Part shown: positions 19,507-28,065 of the stretch, one piece after another
How positions within the stretch are numbered: position 1 is the stretch's first letter
Layout of the letters: each line of letters begins with the position of its first letter
Assembly (NCBI GenBank): GCA_023249675.1
Contig: JAHFCE010000011.1
Span: 20,771-84,770, forward strand
Direction: 5' to 3'
DNA length: 64,000 nucleotides
Source: Elusimicrobiota bacterium
GTDB taxonomy: Bacteria > Elusimicrobiota > Elusimicrobia > UBA1565 > UBA9628
Position numbers and translations under genes: made by a program
The notes under the pieces: model-generated
Databases searched by the model: none
What the model was told of the DNA's origin: nothing
The model's input: only the letters and a program-made list of their open reading frames with translations

Positions 19507-19550
19507 AGTTATCCACCAATCCGTCGTGCGACGGATTGGTGGATAACTTC
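19505..19550. repeat. Near-perfect palindrome (22-bp arms, 2-nt loop) between two BMC-P genes
   Basis: GAAGTTATCCACCAATCCGTCG-TG-CGACGGATTGGTGGATAACTTC. Confidence 0.97.
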
Positions 19551-19575
19551 TCCGTGGCATGGAGGATGGCGTAAC

Positions 19576-19872
19576 ATGTTTGTGGCCGAAGTCGTCGGCA
19601 ACGCGTGGGGGACGCGCAAGCACGGCTCTTTGTGCGACAAGCGCCTGCTTCTCGTGCGGCCGATCGATCCGCTGACGGAGAAGCCGCTTGGCGACGCGGT
19701 GATGGCCGTCGAGTACGGAACGGGTGCTGGGCCGGGCTCGGTCGTACTCGTGATGGATGAAGGCGCCTCGGCGAGAAGCGTTTTGAAAGACGAGGCGGCG
19801 CCGATACGAACGGTGATCGTCGGGATCGTGGATTCCGTGGTGTCGGGTGGAAAGGTAAAAAAATATGACTGA
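19576..19872 (+). CDS. BMC-P pentameric vertex protein 3
   Basis: [31 protein letters not shown]...[23 protein letters not shown]. Confidence 0.93.
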   Translation: MFVAEVVGNAWGTRKHGSLCDKRLLLVRPIDPLTEKPLGDAVMAVEYGTGAGPGSVVLVMDEGASARSVLKDEAAPIRTVIVGIVDSVVSGGKVKKYD

Positions 19873-20860
19873 GGCGCAACTCCGAAACGTCGTTGAAGAA
19901 GTGATGAAGGCGCTCGATGCCAAAGGCTTCCTCAAGACCAACAGGTGCGAGTGCGAGAGCGGCCCCAAGGCGCTGAAGGGCGAGGTCAAGACTTCGGTGG
20001 GCAGCGCCGGCAAGGTCTTCGGCAACTCGGCCTCTTGGGGAGCGGCGCCCGCGGTTCCCGGCCAGGGACAGTTTTCCGCACTTCCGCCCAAGGCCATCCA
20101 CGATGAAGACGACGACGACGCGCATGTCGACGCCAAGATCATCCAGGCGGCGGGCGCTTCCCGCGTGTCCGTGTGCAAGCCCACGAAGAAGGGCTCGGAC
20201 ACCGCCCGCTACGTGGACCACACCTTGCTCAAACCCAACGCGACCCAGGAGGAGATCGGCAAGCTGTGCGACGAGGCCAAAAACTTCTGCTTTGCCTCGG
20301 TGTGCGTGAATCCGTCGTATGTGGCGCTGGCAGCGCAGTTCCTGAAAGGCTCGGGAGTCAAGGTTTGCACCGTCGTCGGCTTTCCGCTCGGCTCCACGAC
20401 TCCGACCGTCAAGGCGATCGAGGCGCGCGATGCGATCGCCAACGGCGCCGATGAGATCGACATGGTCATCAACATCGGTGCTCTCAAGTCCGGCAATGAT
20501 GTGGTGGTCTACGACGACATCAAGGCGGTGCGCGACGCCACGCGCGGCAAGGTTCTCAAGACGATTCTCGAGACCTCGCTGCTGTCGAACGAGGAGAAGG
20601 TGCGCGCCTGTGTCGCGGCGAAGAAGGCGGGTGCCGACTTCGTGAAGACTTCGACTGGTTTCGGCGGCGGCGGCGCCACCGTGGAAGATGTCAAACTGAT
20701 GCGCGAGACCGTGGGCCCGCTGATGGGCGTGAAGGCCTCGGGCGGCATCCGCGACGCGAAGGTCGCGGCGGACATGATCGCGGCGGGCGCAACGCGCCTG
20801 GGCACGTCCGCGAGCATCGCGATCGTCACCGACGCCAAGCCGGAGGGGAAGGGCTACTGA
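19865..20860 (+). CDS. deoC: Deoxyribose-phosphate aldolase with ~110-aa N-terminal extension including an encapsulation peptide
   Basis: DeoC core [16 protein letters not shown]...[10 protein letters not shown]...FVKTSTGF (Schiff-base Lys); N-terminus [23 protein letters not shown] amphipathic helix. Confidence 0.95.
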   Translation: MTEAQLRNVVEEVMKALDAKGFLKTNRCECESGPKALKGEVKTSVGSAGKVFGNSASWGAAPAVPGQGQFSALPPKAIHDEDDDDAHVDAKIIQAAGASRVSVCKPTKKGSDTARYVDHTLLKPNATQEEIGKLCDEAKNFCFASVCVNPSYVALAAQFLKGSGVKVCTVVGFPLGSTTPTVKAIEARDAIANGADEIDMVINIGALKSGNDVVVYDDIKAVRDATRGKVLKTILETSLLSNEEKVRACVAAKKAGADFVKTSTGFGGGGATVEDVKLMRETVGPLMGVKASGGIRDAKVAADMIAAGATRLGTSASIAIVTDAKPEGKGY

Positions 20861-20868
20861 TTTTAGTG

Positions 20869-20946
20869 GGTGTCAGGCCTATAGTTACTTGAATTACTCG
20901 TTGATGGATTCCAAGAAACAATTCAAGTAACTATAGGCCTGACACC
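20869..20946. repeat. GTGTCAGGCCTATA-family inverted repeat, copy A (27-bp arms, 24-nt loop)
   Basis: GGTGTCAGGCCTATAGTTACTTGAATT ... AATTCAAGTAACTATAGGCCTGACACC. Confidence 0.97.
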
Positions 20947-20969
20947 ACCATCATCAATCGAGGACTAAT

Positions 20970-21290
20970 ATGGCGAAAGAGAAAGACAAGGACGAGAAGC
21001 CGCCGAAACACAAGATCAACATCGACCTGCAGTGCGGCGCCTGCGCGGCGATCATGCACACGTACAGGGACCAGCCCCTGCCGAAGTTCTGCGCGGGCTG
21101 CGGCGCGGGCCTGCAAAAGTTCTGCTTCAAGTGCCACAAGAGGGTTGAGATGTTCTTTGAGGAGTGGTGGCCTGAGGACGACGAGTGTCAGCGGACCTAC
21201 ACCACGCCGCGGCGCTGCACGCACTGCAACGCTGTGCTCGAGACGGGCGCCGAGGGCCGTGAAGCCCTCGGCGGAGACGATCCGCAGTAA
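20970..21290 (+). CDS. Cys-rich zinc-ribbon-like protein in the BMC operon, unknown function
   Basis: Four CxxC motifs: CGAC, CAGC, CFKC, CTHC; SD-like GAGGA upstream. Confidence 0.75.
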   Translation: MAKEKDKDEKPPKHKINIDLQCGACAAIMHTYRDQPLPKFCAGCGAGLQKFCFKCHKRVEMFFEEWWPEDDECQRTYTTPRRCTHCNAVLETGAEGREALGGDDPQ

Positions 21291-21601
21291 TGGGGGAACA
21301 GATGGCTGAGATTCGCGAAGCGCTGGGTTTGGTGGAGACGAAGGGTTTTACGGGTATGATCGAGGCGTCGGACGCCATGGCGAAGGCCGCCAAGGTCCGT
21401 CTCGTCGGCTACGAGAAGGTCGGCAACGGTCTCGTCACGACTTTGTGCCGGGGCGAGGTCGGCGCCGTACGCGCCGCCGTCGACGCGGCTGCGGCGGCCG
21501 CCTCGAAGGTCGGCGAGCTTGTCGCGGTGCACGTGATTCCGCGCCCGCACGACGACCTCGAGAAATATATCGATCGAATCGCCATTAAGCTTGAGCGCTA
21601 G
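21290..21601 (+). CDS. BMC-H shell protein 2
   Basis: [57 protein letters not shown]...HVIPRPH. Confidence 0.96.
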   Translation: MGEQMAEIREALGLVETKGFTGMIEASDAMAKAAKVRLVGYEKVGNGLVTTLCRGEVGAVRAAVDAAAAAASKVGELVAVHVIPRPHDDLEKYIDRIAIKLER

Positions 21602-21606
21602 ATCCG

Positions 21607-21861
21607 TTGCTCACGCGGGATGATCTGATCGACGTCATCGTCGCCGGTTTGGCCAAGGCCAGACCGACGGCGGCTGCGCGCGCTCGGGGTGTGGCGGATC
21701 GGGAGCCCGCGGGTCGACTATTCCTTTCCGAATACGACATAAAAAAGAGGTTGACGCCGGGCGGGCTTCGCCTTACAATTCCCGGGAATGCGATCCTCAG
21801 CCCGTTGGCCGCGGATTGGCTGACGTTGAGAGGAATAGAAGTCATCAGAGAGCTTCCCTGA
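21607..21861 (+). CDS. Small BMC-locus protein with encapsulation-peptide-like N-terminus and a short C-terminal domain
   Basis: TTG start; LTRDDLIDVIVAGLAKA amphipathic helix; LFLSEYDIKKRLTPGGLRLTIPGNAILSPLAADWLTLRGIEVIRE resembles N-termini of EutQ/EutT-type proteins. Confidence 0.6.
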   Translation: MLTRDDLIDVIVAGLAKARPTAAARARGVADREPAGRLFLSEYDIKKRLTPGGLRLTIPGNAILSPLAADWLTLRGIEVIRELP

Positions 21862-21862
21862 C

Positions 21863-22948
21863 ATGGCGATCGACATCAAGAACCTGCTGACGTTGATGGT
21901 GCAGAAAGACATTTCGGACATTCATTTCAAGGCGGATTCCGCGCCGGCTCTGCGCGTGCGCGGCGCCATGATCCTGGCGAGCAATCTCCAGAAAATGACG
22001 GCCGACGACATCAAGGCCGTCGCCTGCCAGTTGATGAATAAGGAGCAGGCGGCCGAGTTCGAAAAGACGATGGAGCTCGACCTCGCCTACAGCCTCGAGG
22101 GCCTTGCGCGCTTCCGCGTCAACGTGTACCGCCAGAAGGGGTCGCTCGGCCTGACCCTGCGCGTCGTGCCGATGAAGCTGCGTACTTTCGAGGAGCTGTG
22201 TCTGCCTGTCGAGGCGCTGAGAAAATTAGGGAACGAAAGTCGCGGCTTGATCCTTTTCACCGGCATCACGGGCGCGGGCAAGACCACGACGCTCAACAGC
22301 TTTCTGCATTACCTCAATAACAACCATCAGTACCGCATCATCACGATTGAAGATCCGATCGAGTTCTATCACGCGGATGTAAAATCCACGATCGTCCAAC
22401 GCGAGGTCGGCCTCGATACGCATTCGTTCGGCTCGGCGCTTAAGCACATTCTCCGTCAGGATCCTGATGTCGTCGTCATCGGCGAGATGCGCGACCTCGA
22501 GACCATGCAGGCCGCGATCGCCGCGGCTGAGACCGGCCACCTTGTGCTTTCGACCGTGCACACGCTCGACGCGATGCAGACCGTGGACCGCATCGTGGAC
22601 GCGCATCCGGCGCATCAGCATGCGCAGGTTCGCCAGCAGCTCGCGAACTGTCTCAAGGGCGTCATCGGTCAGCGCCTTGTGCTGTCGAAAGACGGCAAGA
22701 GCCGCTTTCCCGCGACCGAGATCATGATTGCCAACAGCTTGGTGCGCCGGCACCTGCTTGAGGGCAAGACCGCCGAGATTCGCAAGGTGCTCGAGGGCGG
22801 GGAATATTACGGCATGCACACCTTCGACCAGGATCTTCTGCGCTTGTACAGCGAGGGGAAGATCGAGGACACGGTGGTCCTCGAAGAGGCCACCAACTCC
22901 GAGGACGTGGCCCTGCGCCTGAAGGGTCTTGCGGTCGGCGGCGCCTGA
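21863..22948 (+). CDS. pilT: PilT-like type IV pilus retraction ATPase
   Basis: DISDIHFKADSAPALRVRG; GITGAGKTTTLNSFL; RQDPDVVVIGEMRDLETMQAAI; HTLDAMQTVDRI. Confidence 0.93.
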   Translation: MAIDIKNLLTLMVQKDISDIHFKADSAPALRVRGAMILASNLQKMTADDIKAVACQLMNKEQAAEFEKTMELDLAYSLEGLARFRVNVYRQKGSLGLTLRVVPMKLRTFEELCLPVEALRKLGNESRGLILFTGITGAGKTTTLNSFLHYLNNNHQYRIITIEDPIEFYHADVKSTIVQREVGLDTHSFGSALKHILRQDPDVVVIGEMRDLETMQAAIAAAETGHLVLSTVHTLDAMQTVDRIVDAHPAHQHAQVRQQLANCLKGVIGQRLVLSKDGKSRFPATEIMIANSLVRRHLLEGKTAEIRKVLEGGEYYGMHTFDQDLLRLYSEGKIEDTVVLEEATNSEDVALRLKGLAVGGA

Positions 22949-22949
22949 G

Positions 22950-23729
22950 ATGGCGGACGAGCCGAAGAAGGAGCATCCCGAGGAGATCGAGGCTATTCTC
23001 TCGGACTTGGACGCGATTCTCGCCAAGCCGTCCGATGTGCAATCCGCGCCTAAACCTGCGGAGCCTGCGAAGGAGCTGCCGAAGATCGAGGCCCCCGTGC
23101 CCAAGCCCGAACCGCCGAAGGCGGCGCCGGCGCCGCCGGCGACTCCGGCCAAGACGCCGCCGAGTATCGAGCTTGCGCCGCGCGAAGGGATGATCAAGCC
23201 TCCGGAGAAGAAGCCCGAGCCTTCGAAGCCGGCGTCGTCTGCACCCGCGTCTATGGCCGCGCCCACGCCCGCGCCCGCGCCCGCGCCTGCGGCTGCGTCT
23301 GTTCCTGCGCCCCTCGGCGCACCCGCCAAGACTGAAGCGCTTCCGGCGGACGCGCCCAAGGAGCAGATCCGCCGCGTGGCCTACATCTACACGTCCCCGT
23401 GTTCCGAGGCGAAGACGGCTTTTGCCGTGTTCTTGACCCAGGCCGCGCGGACGATCTCGAAGAAGCCGCTGTTCTTGCGTGAGGTTCTATCGCACGAGGT
23501 TTCCTCCGCGAGCGATCCAAACGCCGTACTGCAGAAAGCGCTGCAGGCGAAGGCGGCCGCCATTCTGGCCGTCGTTGAAGATTGGCCTGCGGCGAAGGTG
23601 GATGAATTGTCCGAGGCGTGCGTGCGCGCGAACGTGTTGTTTCGCACCGTGACGCCGGCAGACGCCCAGAAGAAATCCACGGCGGTCGACATTATCGTGG
23701 ACATGATGCTCCTGCCGGGAGAGGGCTGA
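22950..23729 (+). CDS. Pro/Ala-rich linker protein with small C-terminal globular domain, unknown function
   Basis: Long PAPAPAP-type linker; C-terminal domain VAYIYTSPCSEAKTAFAVFL.... Confidence 0.55.
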   Translation: MADEPKKEHPEEIEAILSDLDAILAKPSDVQSAPKPAEPAKELPKIEAPVPKPEPPKAAPAPPATPAKTPPSIELAPREGMIKPPEKKPEPSKPASSAPASMAAPTPAPAPAPAAASVPAPLGAPAKTEALPADAPKEQIRRVAYIYTSPCSEAKTAFAVFLTQAARTISKKPLFLREVLSHEVSSASDPNAVLQKALQAKAAAILAVVEDWPAAKVDELSEACVRANVLFRTVTPADAQKKSTAVDIIVDMMLLPGEG

Positions 23730-25324
23730 TGGAGCGCTGGGAGATTCGGGCCGCTGCGAACGCCGATGACCCGCAGAGGCATCTCCTGCTGCTGCGCGGC
23801 GGCGCCGCGGACGTTGCCGCGATTCTGAAGAAATTCGGTGCGTTGTGCGGCCGCCCCACGCCGCTTGACGGCGACGAGTTCAATTTGAGCTTCGTGTTGC
23901 ACAAGGTGACGCCTCAGGTGCGCGAGAAGCTTAACGTCTGGCTTGGCCAGAGGTGTCCGCAGTCTGCGTCGACCTCTATTCCGCCGCCTCCTCCTCCTCC
24001 TCCGGCGAAAGAGCCCTTGATCTCCTTGGGGCCGGAGGCCGTGATGACGCCGCCCGCGCCGATAATTTCCCCACCCGCTGCCGCGTCGCCCGCTGCCGCG
24101 TCGCCCGCTCCCACTCCTGTTCCTGCCGGCGCCGCCGCGACGTCATTGACCGAAGAGCTGCGCGCGGACTGGACGTTCGAGACCTTGCTCGTCGGCGCGT
24201 ACAATCGCTTTGCGCACGCGGCGGCCATGTCCGTGGTGAGCTCTCCTGGTTCGATGTACAACCCTCTTTTCCTGTACGGTGTGCCGGGCACCGGAAAGTC
24301 GCACCTCTTGTACGCGATCGCCAACTCCCTGTCGAAGGGCCTTGGCACCGCGTCATTGCTGCTGACCTCGGGCGCTCGCCTGTCGCGCGCGGTGAGCGCT
24401 GCCGCCGCGCGCGGATCCATGGCGGCGATCGACAAAAAGACGGCGGATTCCAAGGCGATTTTTGTCGATGACATCCACCTGCTCGCGGTGACCGACCAGA
24501 ACAAGGATCTGCTTGCGAAGCTCTTCAAGTCCTTCTTCGACCGCGGCCAGCAGGTCGTCCTGACTTCGATGTACCCGCCGAAGGCTCTGGGCGCGCTTGA
24601 GGAGGCACTGAAGTTCACGTTCTCGAAGGGCTGGTCTGTGGACCTGAAGATTCCAAGTCCAAACGTGCAGCGCGATCTCGTCGCGGCCGTGGCCGATCGC
24701 GTGGGCGCCCAGCTGAGCGGCGACGAGATTGGACAGCTCGCCGACAAGTTGACGGTGTGGGGCTATCAGGATCTGACGCTGTGGGCCAAGCGCCTTGCTG
24801 TTCTGCGCAAGATGCGCGCGGCCGCAGGTCAGCCTGCGCCCCTGATGGACCTGTTGCGCCTCATCTACGAGCCGATCGCCATCGGCTCGGAGTCTCCGGC
24901 CGTGTCGACGGCGGGGGCCCAGTTTACGCCGCCCGCGGCGCCGGCCGGTTCGCAGCCGCTGGCGATCATCGTGCCGCAGGGGCAGGAAGGTCTCGGGGCC
25001 TACGCCGCCAACTTGCTGCGCGAAGCGGGCGCTAAGAACGGCTTCACCCGCGCCTACAACTACGCGCTGATGGGGACGTACGACGCGATGCAGCAGGTCG
25101 GCGTTCCCTTCCAGATCGCCGACATGTGCCACCGGGCCGGCGTTGCGCGCGCGCTCATCGTCGGTCCCGGCCCCGACTCGCCGTTGGCCCCGCGCGCGAA
25201 TGAATTCGGCCATGCGGTGCGCCGCATCCTCGACAGCTCCGAAGTGCCGACGGGCCTAATTCCGCACGCTCAGCTGCAGATCGCGGCCCACTACATCAAC
25301 GCGCATCTCGACTTCGAAAAATGA
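23729..25324 (+). CDS. DnaA/Hda-like AAA+ ATPase with N-terminal domain, Pro-rich linker and extra C-terminal domain
   Basis: DWTFETLLVGAYNRFAHAAAMSVVSSPGSMYNPLFLYGVPGTGKSHLLYAIAN (DnaA-type Walker A context); AIFVDDIHLLA (Walker B). Confidence 0.8.
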   Translation: MERWEIRAAANADDPQRHLLLLRGGAADVAAILKKFGALCGRPTPLDGDEFNLSFVLHKVTPQVREKLNVWLGQRCPQSASTSIPPPPPPPPAKEPLISLGPEAVMTPPAPIISPPAAASPAAASPAPTPVPAGAAATSLTEELRADWTFETLLVGAYNRFAHAAAMSVVSSPGSMYNPLFLYGVPGTGKSHLLYAIANSLSKGLGTASLLLTSGARLSRAVSAAAARGSMAAIDKKTADSKAIFVDDIHLLAVTDQNKDLLAKLFKSFFDRGQQVVLTSMYPPKALGALEEALKFTFSKGWSVDLKIPSPNVQRDLVAAVADRVGAQLSGDEIGQLADKLTVWGYQDLTLWAKRLAVLRKMRAAAGQPAPLMDLLRLIYEPIAIGSESPAVSTAGAQFTPPAAPAGSQPLAIIVPQGQEGLGAYAANLLREAGAKNGFTRAYNYALMGTYDAMQQVGVPFQIADMCHRAGVARALIVGPGPDSPLAPRANEFGHAVRRILDSSEVPTGLIPHAQLQIAAHYINAHLDFEK

Positions 25325-25339
25325 CCGGAGCCGCCGCCG

Positions 25340-26515
25340 GTGACGGAACAATTTGCCACCCTCAATCGTCTAAAGGGTGAGTTCACCGCGCAATCAATGG
25401 AATTGACCGCCATCGCGAAGGCCGCATCGAAAAGGCTGTCGGGGTTTGTCCCCGGCGCGCTCGTCGCCGTCCTGGCGTCCCTTCTTCTCGGTGCGTGCGC
25501 TTTTGGGCATCTGAAGCCCGGTCTCACGAAGGAAGGCTTCGCCGTCGCCGTTGCCGCGCCGACCTTGGATGAGGCGCGACGCCTTGCGGTGAAGGGCGCT
25601 CTCGACCTGTTCCTGGCGCCCGGCTCCACGGCGGCGGTAAAAATATCGGAGACCTTCGGCGGGCGGGCCGCCGACTTCACCGGACGTACGCGCTTTAAAA
25701 AAGGCAGGGGCGTCATCGAAGTGCGTTTTACGCAATTCCTGCTCGCCCTGGACAAGGAAGGCCTTCTGCGGCCGGAGGGCTTCACATCGCAGGCGCCGCG
25801 CGTGCTGCTCCTCGTGTCGGAGCCCTCGGTCGTCCTTGATCTCGGCGTGGGGCCCGCCGCCGACGCCCTGCGTCGCGGCCTGTCCGCTTACGGGCTGACG
25901 GCTGTCGACGGGCGCGACGAGCTGAACGATTTTCTGGCCAAGGGAAAGGATCCCGCGGCGCTTGCCGCAGGCGCCGCGCGTCTTGGCGCCGACTGGATGC
26001 TCATTGCGGCCGCTTCCGCGGGCGCCGAGCTTGATTTGGTGACCGGCACGTGGCGGGGCCGCGCGAGCCTCGTCGCCGACCAGTACGAGGTCAAGAACGC
26101 CGTGCCCGTCGGCCAAATCCAGTCTGACGCGGCGGTGCTGGATGTCTCGTCCGCCGCGGCTCGCGGCAAGGCCCTCGACCAGGCCGGGGAGGAAGCGGCG
26201 TCCAAGGTCGCGGCGATGATCACGCGCAGGCGAAGCGGCCGCTCGGAAGGAGCTGTTTTCGTTGTGGGCGGCTCCGATCTCAGCCGCCTGAAGGCGCTGC
26301 TCGCCGCCGTGCGCGGCGTGGAGGGCGTGGCGGGCGCGTATCTGGGAGTTTGGCGGGGCGAGGAGGAGACCGTGATCCTGCGCGTGTTCATGACCGGGCT
26401 CAAGATCGACGGCCTGGCGGCGCGCCTCCTGCGCCGCGACCCGTCTCTCACCTTGCTGTCGGTCGAGGCCGAGGACGGGCGGCTCGCGGTTGAACTGCCC
26501 GGGAGGTCCGAATGA
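25340..26515 (+). CDS. Predicted lipoprotein, unknown function
   Basis: Lipobox-like LLLGAC after a hydrophobic stretch; no family recognised. Confidence 0.5.
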   Translation: MTEQFATLNRLKGEFTAQSMELTAIAKAASKRLSGFVPGALVAVLASLLLGACAFGHLKPGLTKEGFAVAVAAPTLDEARRLAVKGALDLFLAPGSTAAVKISETFGGRAADFTGRTRFKKGRGVIEVRFTQFLLALDKEGLLRPEGFTSQAPRVLLLVSEPSVVLDLGVGPAADALRRGLSAYGLTAVDGRDELNDFLAKGKDPAALAAGAARLGADWMLIAAASAGAELDLVTGTWRGRASLVADQYEVKNAVPVGQIQSDAAVLDVSSAAARGKALDQAGEEAASKVAAMITRRRSGRSEGAVFVVGGSDLSRLKALLAAVRGVEGVAGAYLGVWRGEEETVILRVFMTGLKIDGLAARLLRRDPSLTLLSVEAEDGRLAVELPGRSE

Positions 26516-28065
26516 GCCTCGCGCGCGTGCAGGCCATGGGCCTCAAGGGCGTCGAGGGTTATCCCGTCCTCGTCGAACTCGATCTCGCCAACGGCCTGCC
26601 CAATTTCGCGACCGTGGGCCTTCCCGACCATGCCGTGCGCGAAGCGCGCGAGCGCGTCGTCGCGGCCCTGCGCAATTCCGGCTACGCGGTGCCCAACCGC
26701 CGCGTCACCGTCAATCTCTCGCCCGCGCGCCCCCGCAAACAGGGCAGTCATTACGAGTTGCCGATCGCGCTCGCGCTGTTGACCGCTTCCGGCCAGGTCG
26801 CCGCAGGCGCCTGGACGAGGCGCTGGTGCGTGGTCGGGGAGCTTTCTCTTGACGGGCGCGTTCAGCCGGTCTCGGGCGTGCTCGCGATGGCCGCTCGCGC
26901 CAAGGCCGTGGGCTTTGCGGCGATCATGGTGCCGGAGGCGAATGCCGAGGAGGCGCGCGCGGCCGGCATCGAGGCGCTGCCCGTCGCCGACCTGCGCGAG
27001 GCGGCCGAGCTTGCGGGCGGCGCGCCGCCGCGGCCGCGGGCTTTGGCGGCCCAAGCCGCGTCTCCAGGCGTCTCCGCTCCCGATCTCTCCGATGTGCGCG
27101 GCCAGTTCGCGGCCAAGCGCGCGCTCGAGCTCGCCGCGGCCGGCGGACACAATCTCCTGTTCGTCGGCGCGCCGGGCACGGGCAAGTCCATGCTTGCGCG
27201 CCGTCTGCCGGGTATCCTCCCGCCGCTGACGGATACGGAGGCCCTTGAGATCACGCTGGTCCAGTCGGCGATTGGGCGCGCGACGCCCGGCCTCGTGCGG
27301 GAGCGCCCTTTTCGCGCCCCGCATCACGGCACTTCCGCGGCCGCCTTGATCGGCGGCGGGCCCGCCGCGCGGGCGGGGGAAGTCTGCCTCGCTCACGGCG
27401 GCGTTCTGTTTCTCGATGAGCTCGCCGAGTTCCCCCGGCCGGCCCTCGAGGCCTTGCGCCAGCCGCTCGAGGACCGCTGTGTGAGCGTCGCACGCGCGAG
27501 GGAAACCGTCGAGTACCCGTCGCGCTTCACGCTTGTGGCGGCGGCCAACCCGTGCCCGTGCGGCTGGCGCGGCCACCCGCGCAAGACGTGCGTGTGCTCT
27601 CCGGTGGACATCGGGCGCTACCTGGCCCGTCTTTCGGGGCCTTTGATCGACCGCATCGATCTGCAGATCGAGACGCCGGCCGTTGCGTTCGGCGATTGGG
27701 CGGCCGCGACCTCAACGGGTGAATCGTCCGCGATTGTGCGCGCTCGCGTGAGCGCCGCTCGCGAGCGCCAGCGGGCGCGGTGGACGGAATCCCCCGCGCC
27801 CCTGAATGCTTTCGTCGACGCGGTCGTGTTTCGCCGCGGTGCGCGCGTGTGCCCGGAGGCGCTCGACGCCTTGGCCGCCGCCGAGCGCAAGACGGCTTTG
27901 TCCGCGCGCGCTCTCGACCGCATCCTGCGCGTGGCCCGCACGATCGCGGATGTATCGGAACGCGAGGAAGTGGGGGTCTCCGACGTTTTGGAAGCTGCCT
28001 CGTTGCGCGGCCTCGACCGTTTACGGGCGGGTCTGAAGGATCCTAATTTGGAGGCCGTCGCGTGA
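26512..28065 (+). CDS. comM: ComM/YifB-like Mg-chelatase-family AAA+ protein
   Basis: GLKGVEGYPVLVELDLANGLPNFATVGLPDHAVREARERV; GAPGTGKSMLARRLPGILPPL; FRAPHHGTSAAALIGGG. Confidence 0.95.
   Translation: MSLARVQAMGLKGVEGYPVLVELDLANGLPNFATVGLPDHAVREARERVVAALRNSGYAVPNRRVTVNLSPARPRKQGSHYELPIALALLTASGQVAAGAWTRRWCVVGELSLDGRVQPVSGVLAMAARAKAVGFAAIMVPEANAEEARAAGIEALPVADLREAAELAGGAPPRPRALAAQAASPGVSAPDLSDVRGQFAAKRALELAAAGGHNLLFVGAPGTGKSMLARRLPGILPPLTDTEALEITLVQSAIGRATPGLVRERPFRAPHHGTSAAALIGGGPAARAGEVCLAHGGVLFLDELAEFPRPALEALRQPLEDRCVSVARARETVEYPSRFTLVAAANPCPCGWRGHPRKTCVCSPVDIGRYLARLSGPLIDRIDLQIETPAVAFGDWAAATSTGESSAIVRARVSAARERQRARWTESPAPLNAFVDAVVFRRGARVCPEALDALAAAERKTALSARALDRILRVARTIADVSEREEVGVSDVLEAASLRGLDRLRAGLKDPNLEAVA

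Noticed and set aside
19505-19550. Reading the TTATCCAC dyad as a replication-origin element
   Set aside because: Only two imperfect DnaA-box-like octamers, with no AT-rich unwinding region and no dnaA/dnaN context; the DnaA-like gene 4 kb away is not a canonical initiator.
25888-27576. 562-aa minus-strand ORF
   Set aside because: Antisense shadow of comM and the lipoprotein gene; low-complexity Arg/Ala/Gly composition typical of high-GC antisense frames.
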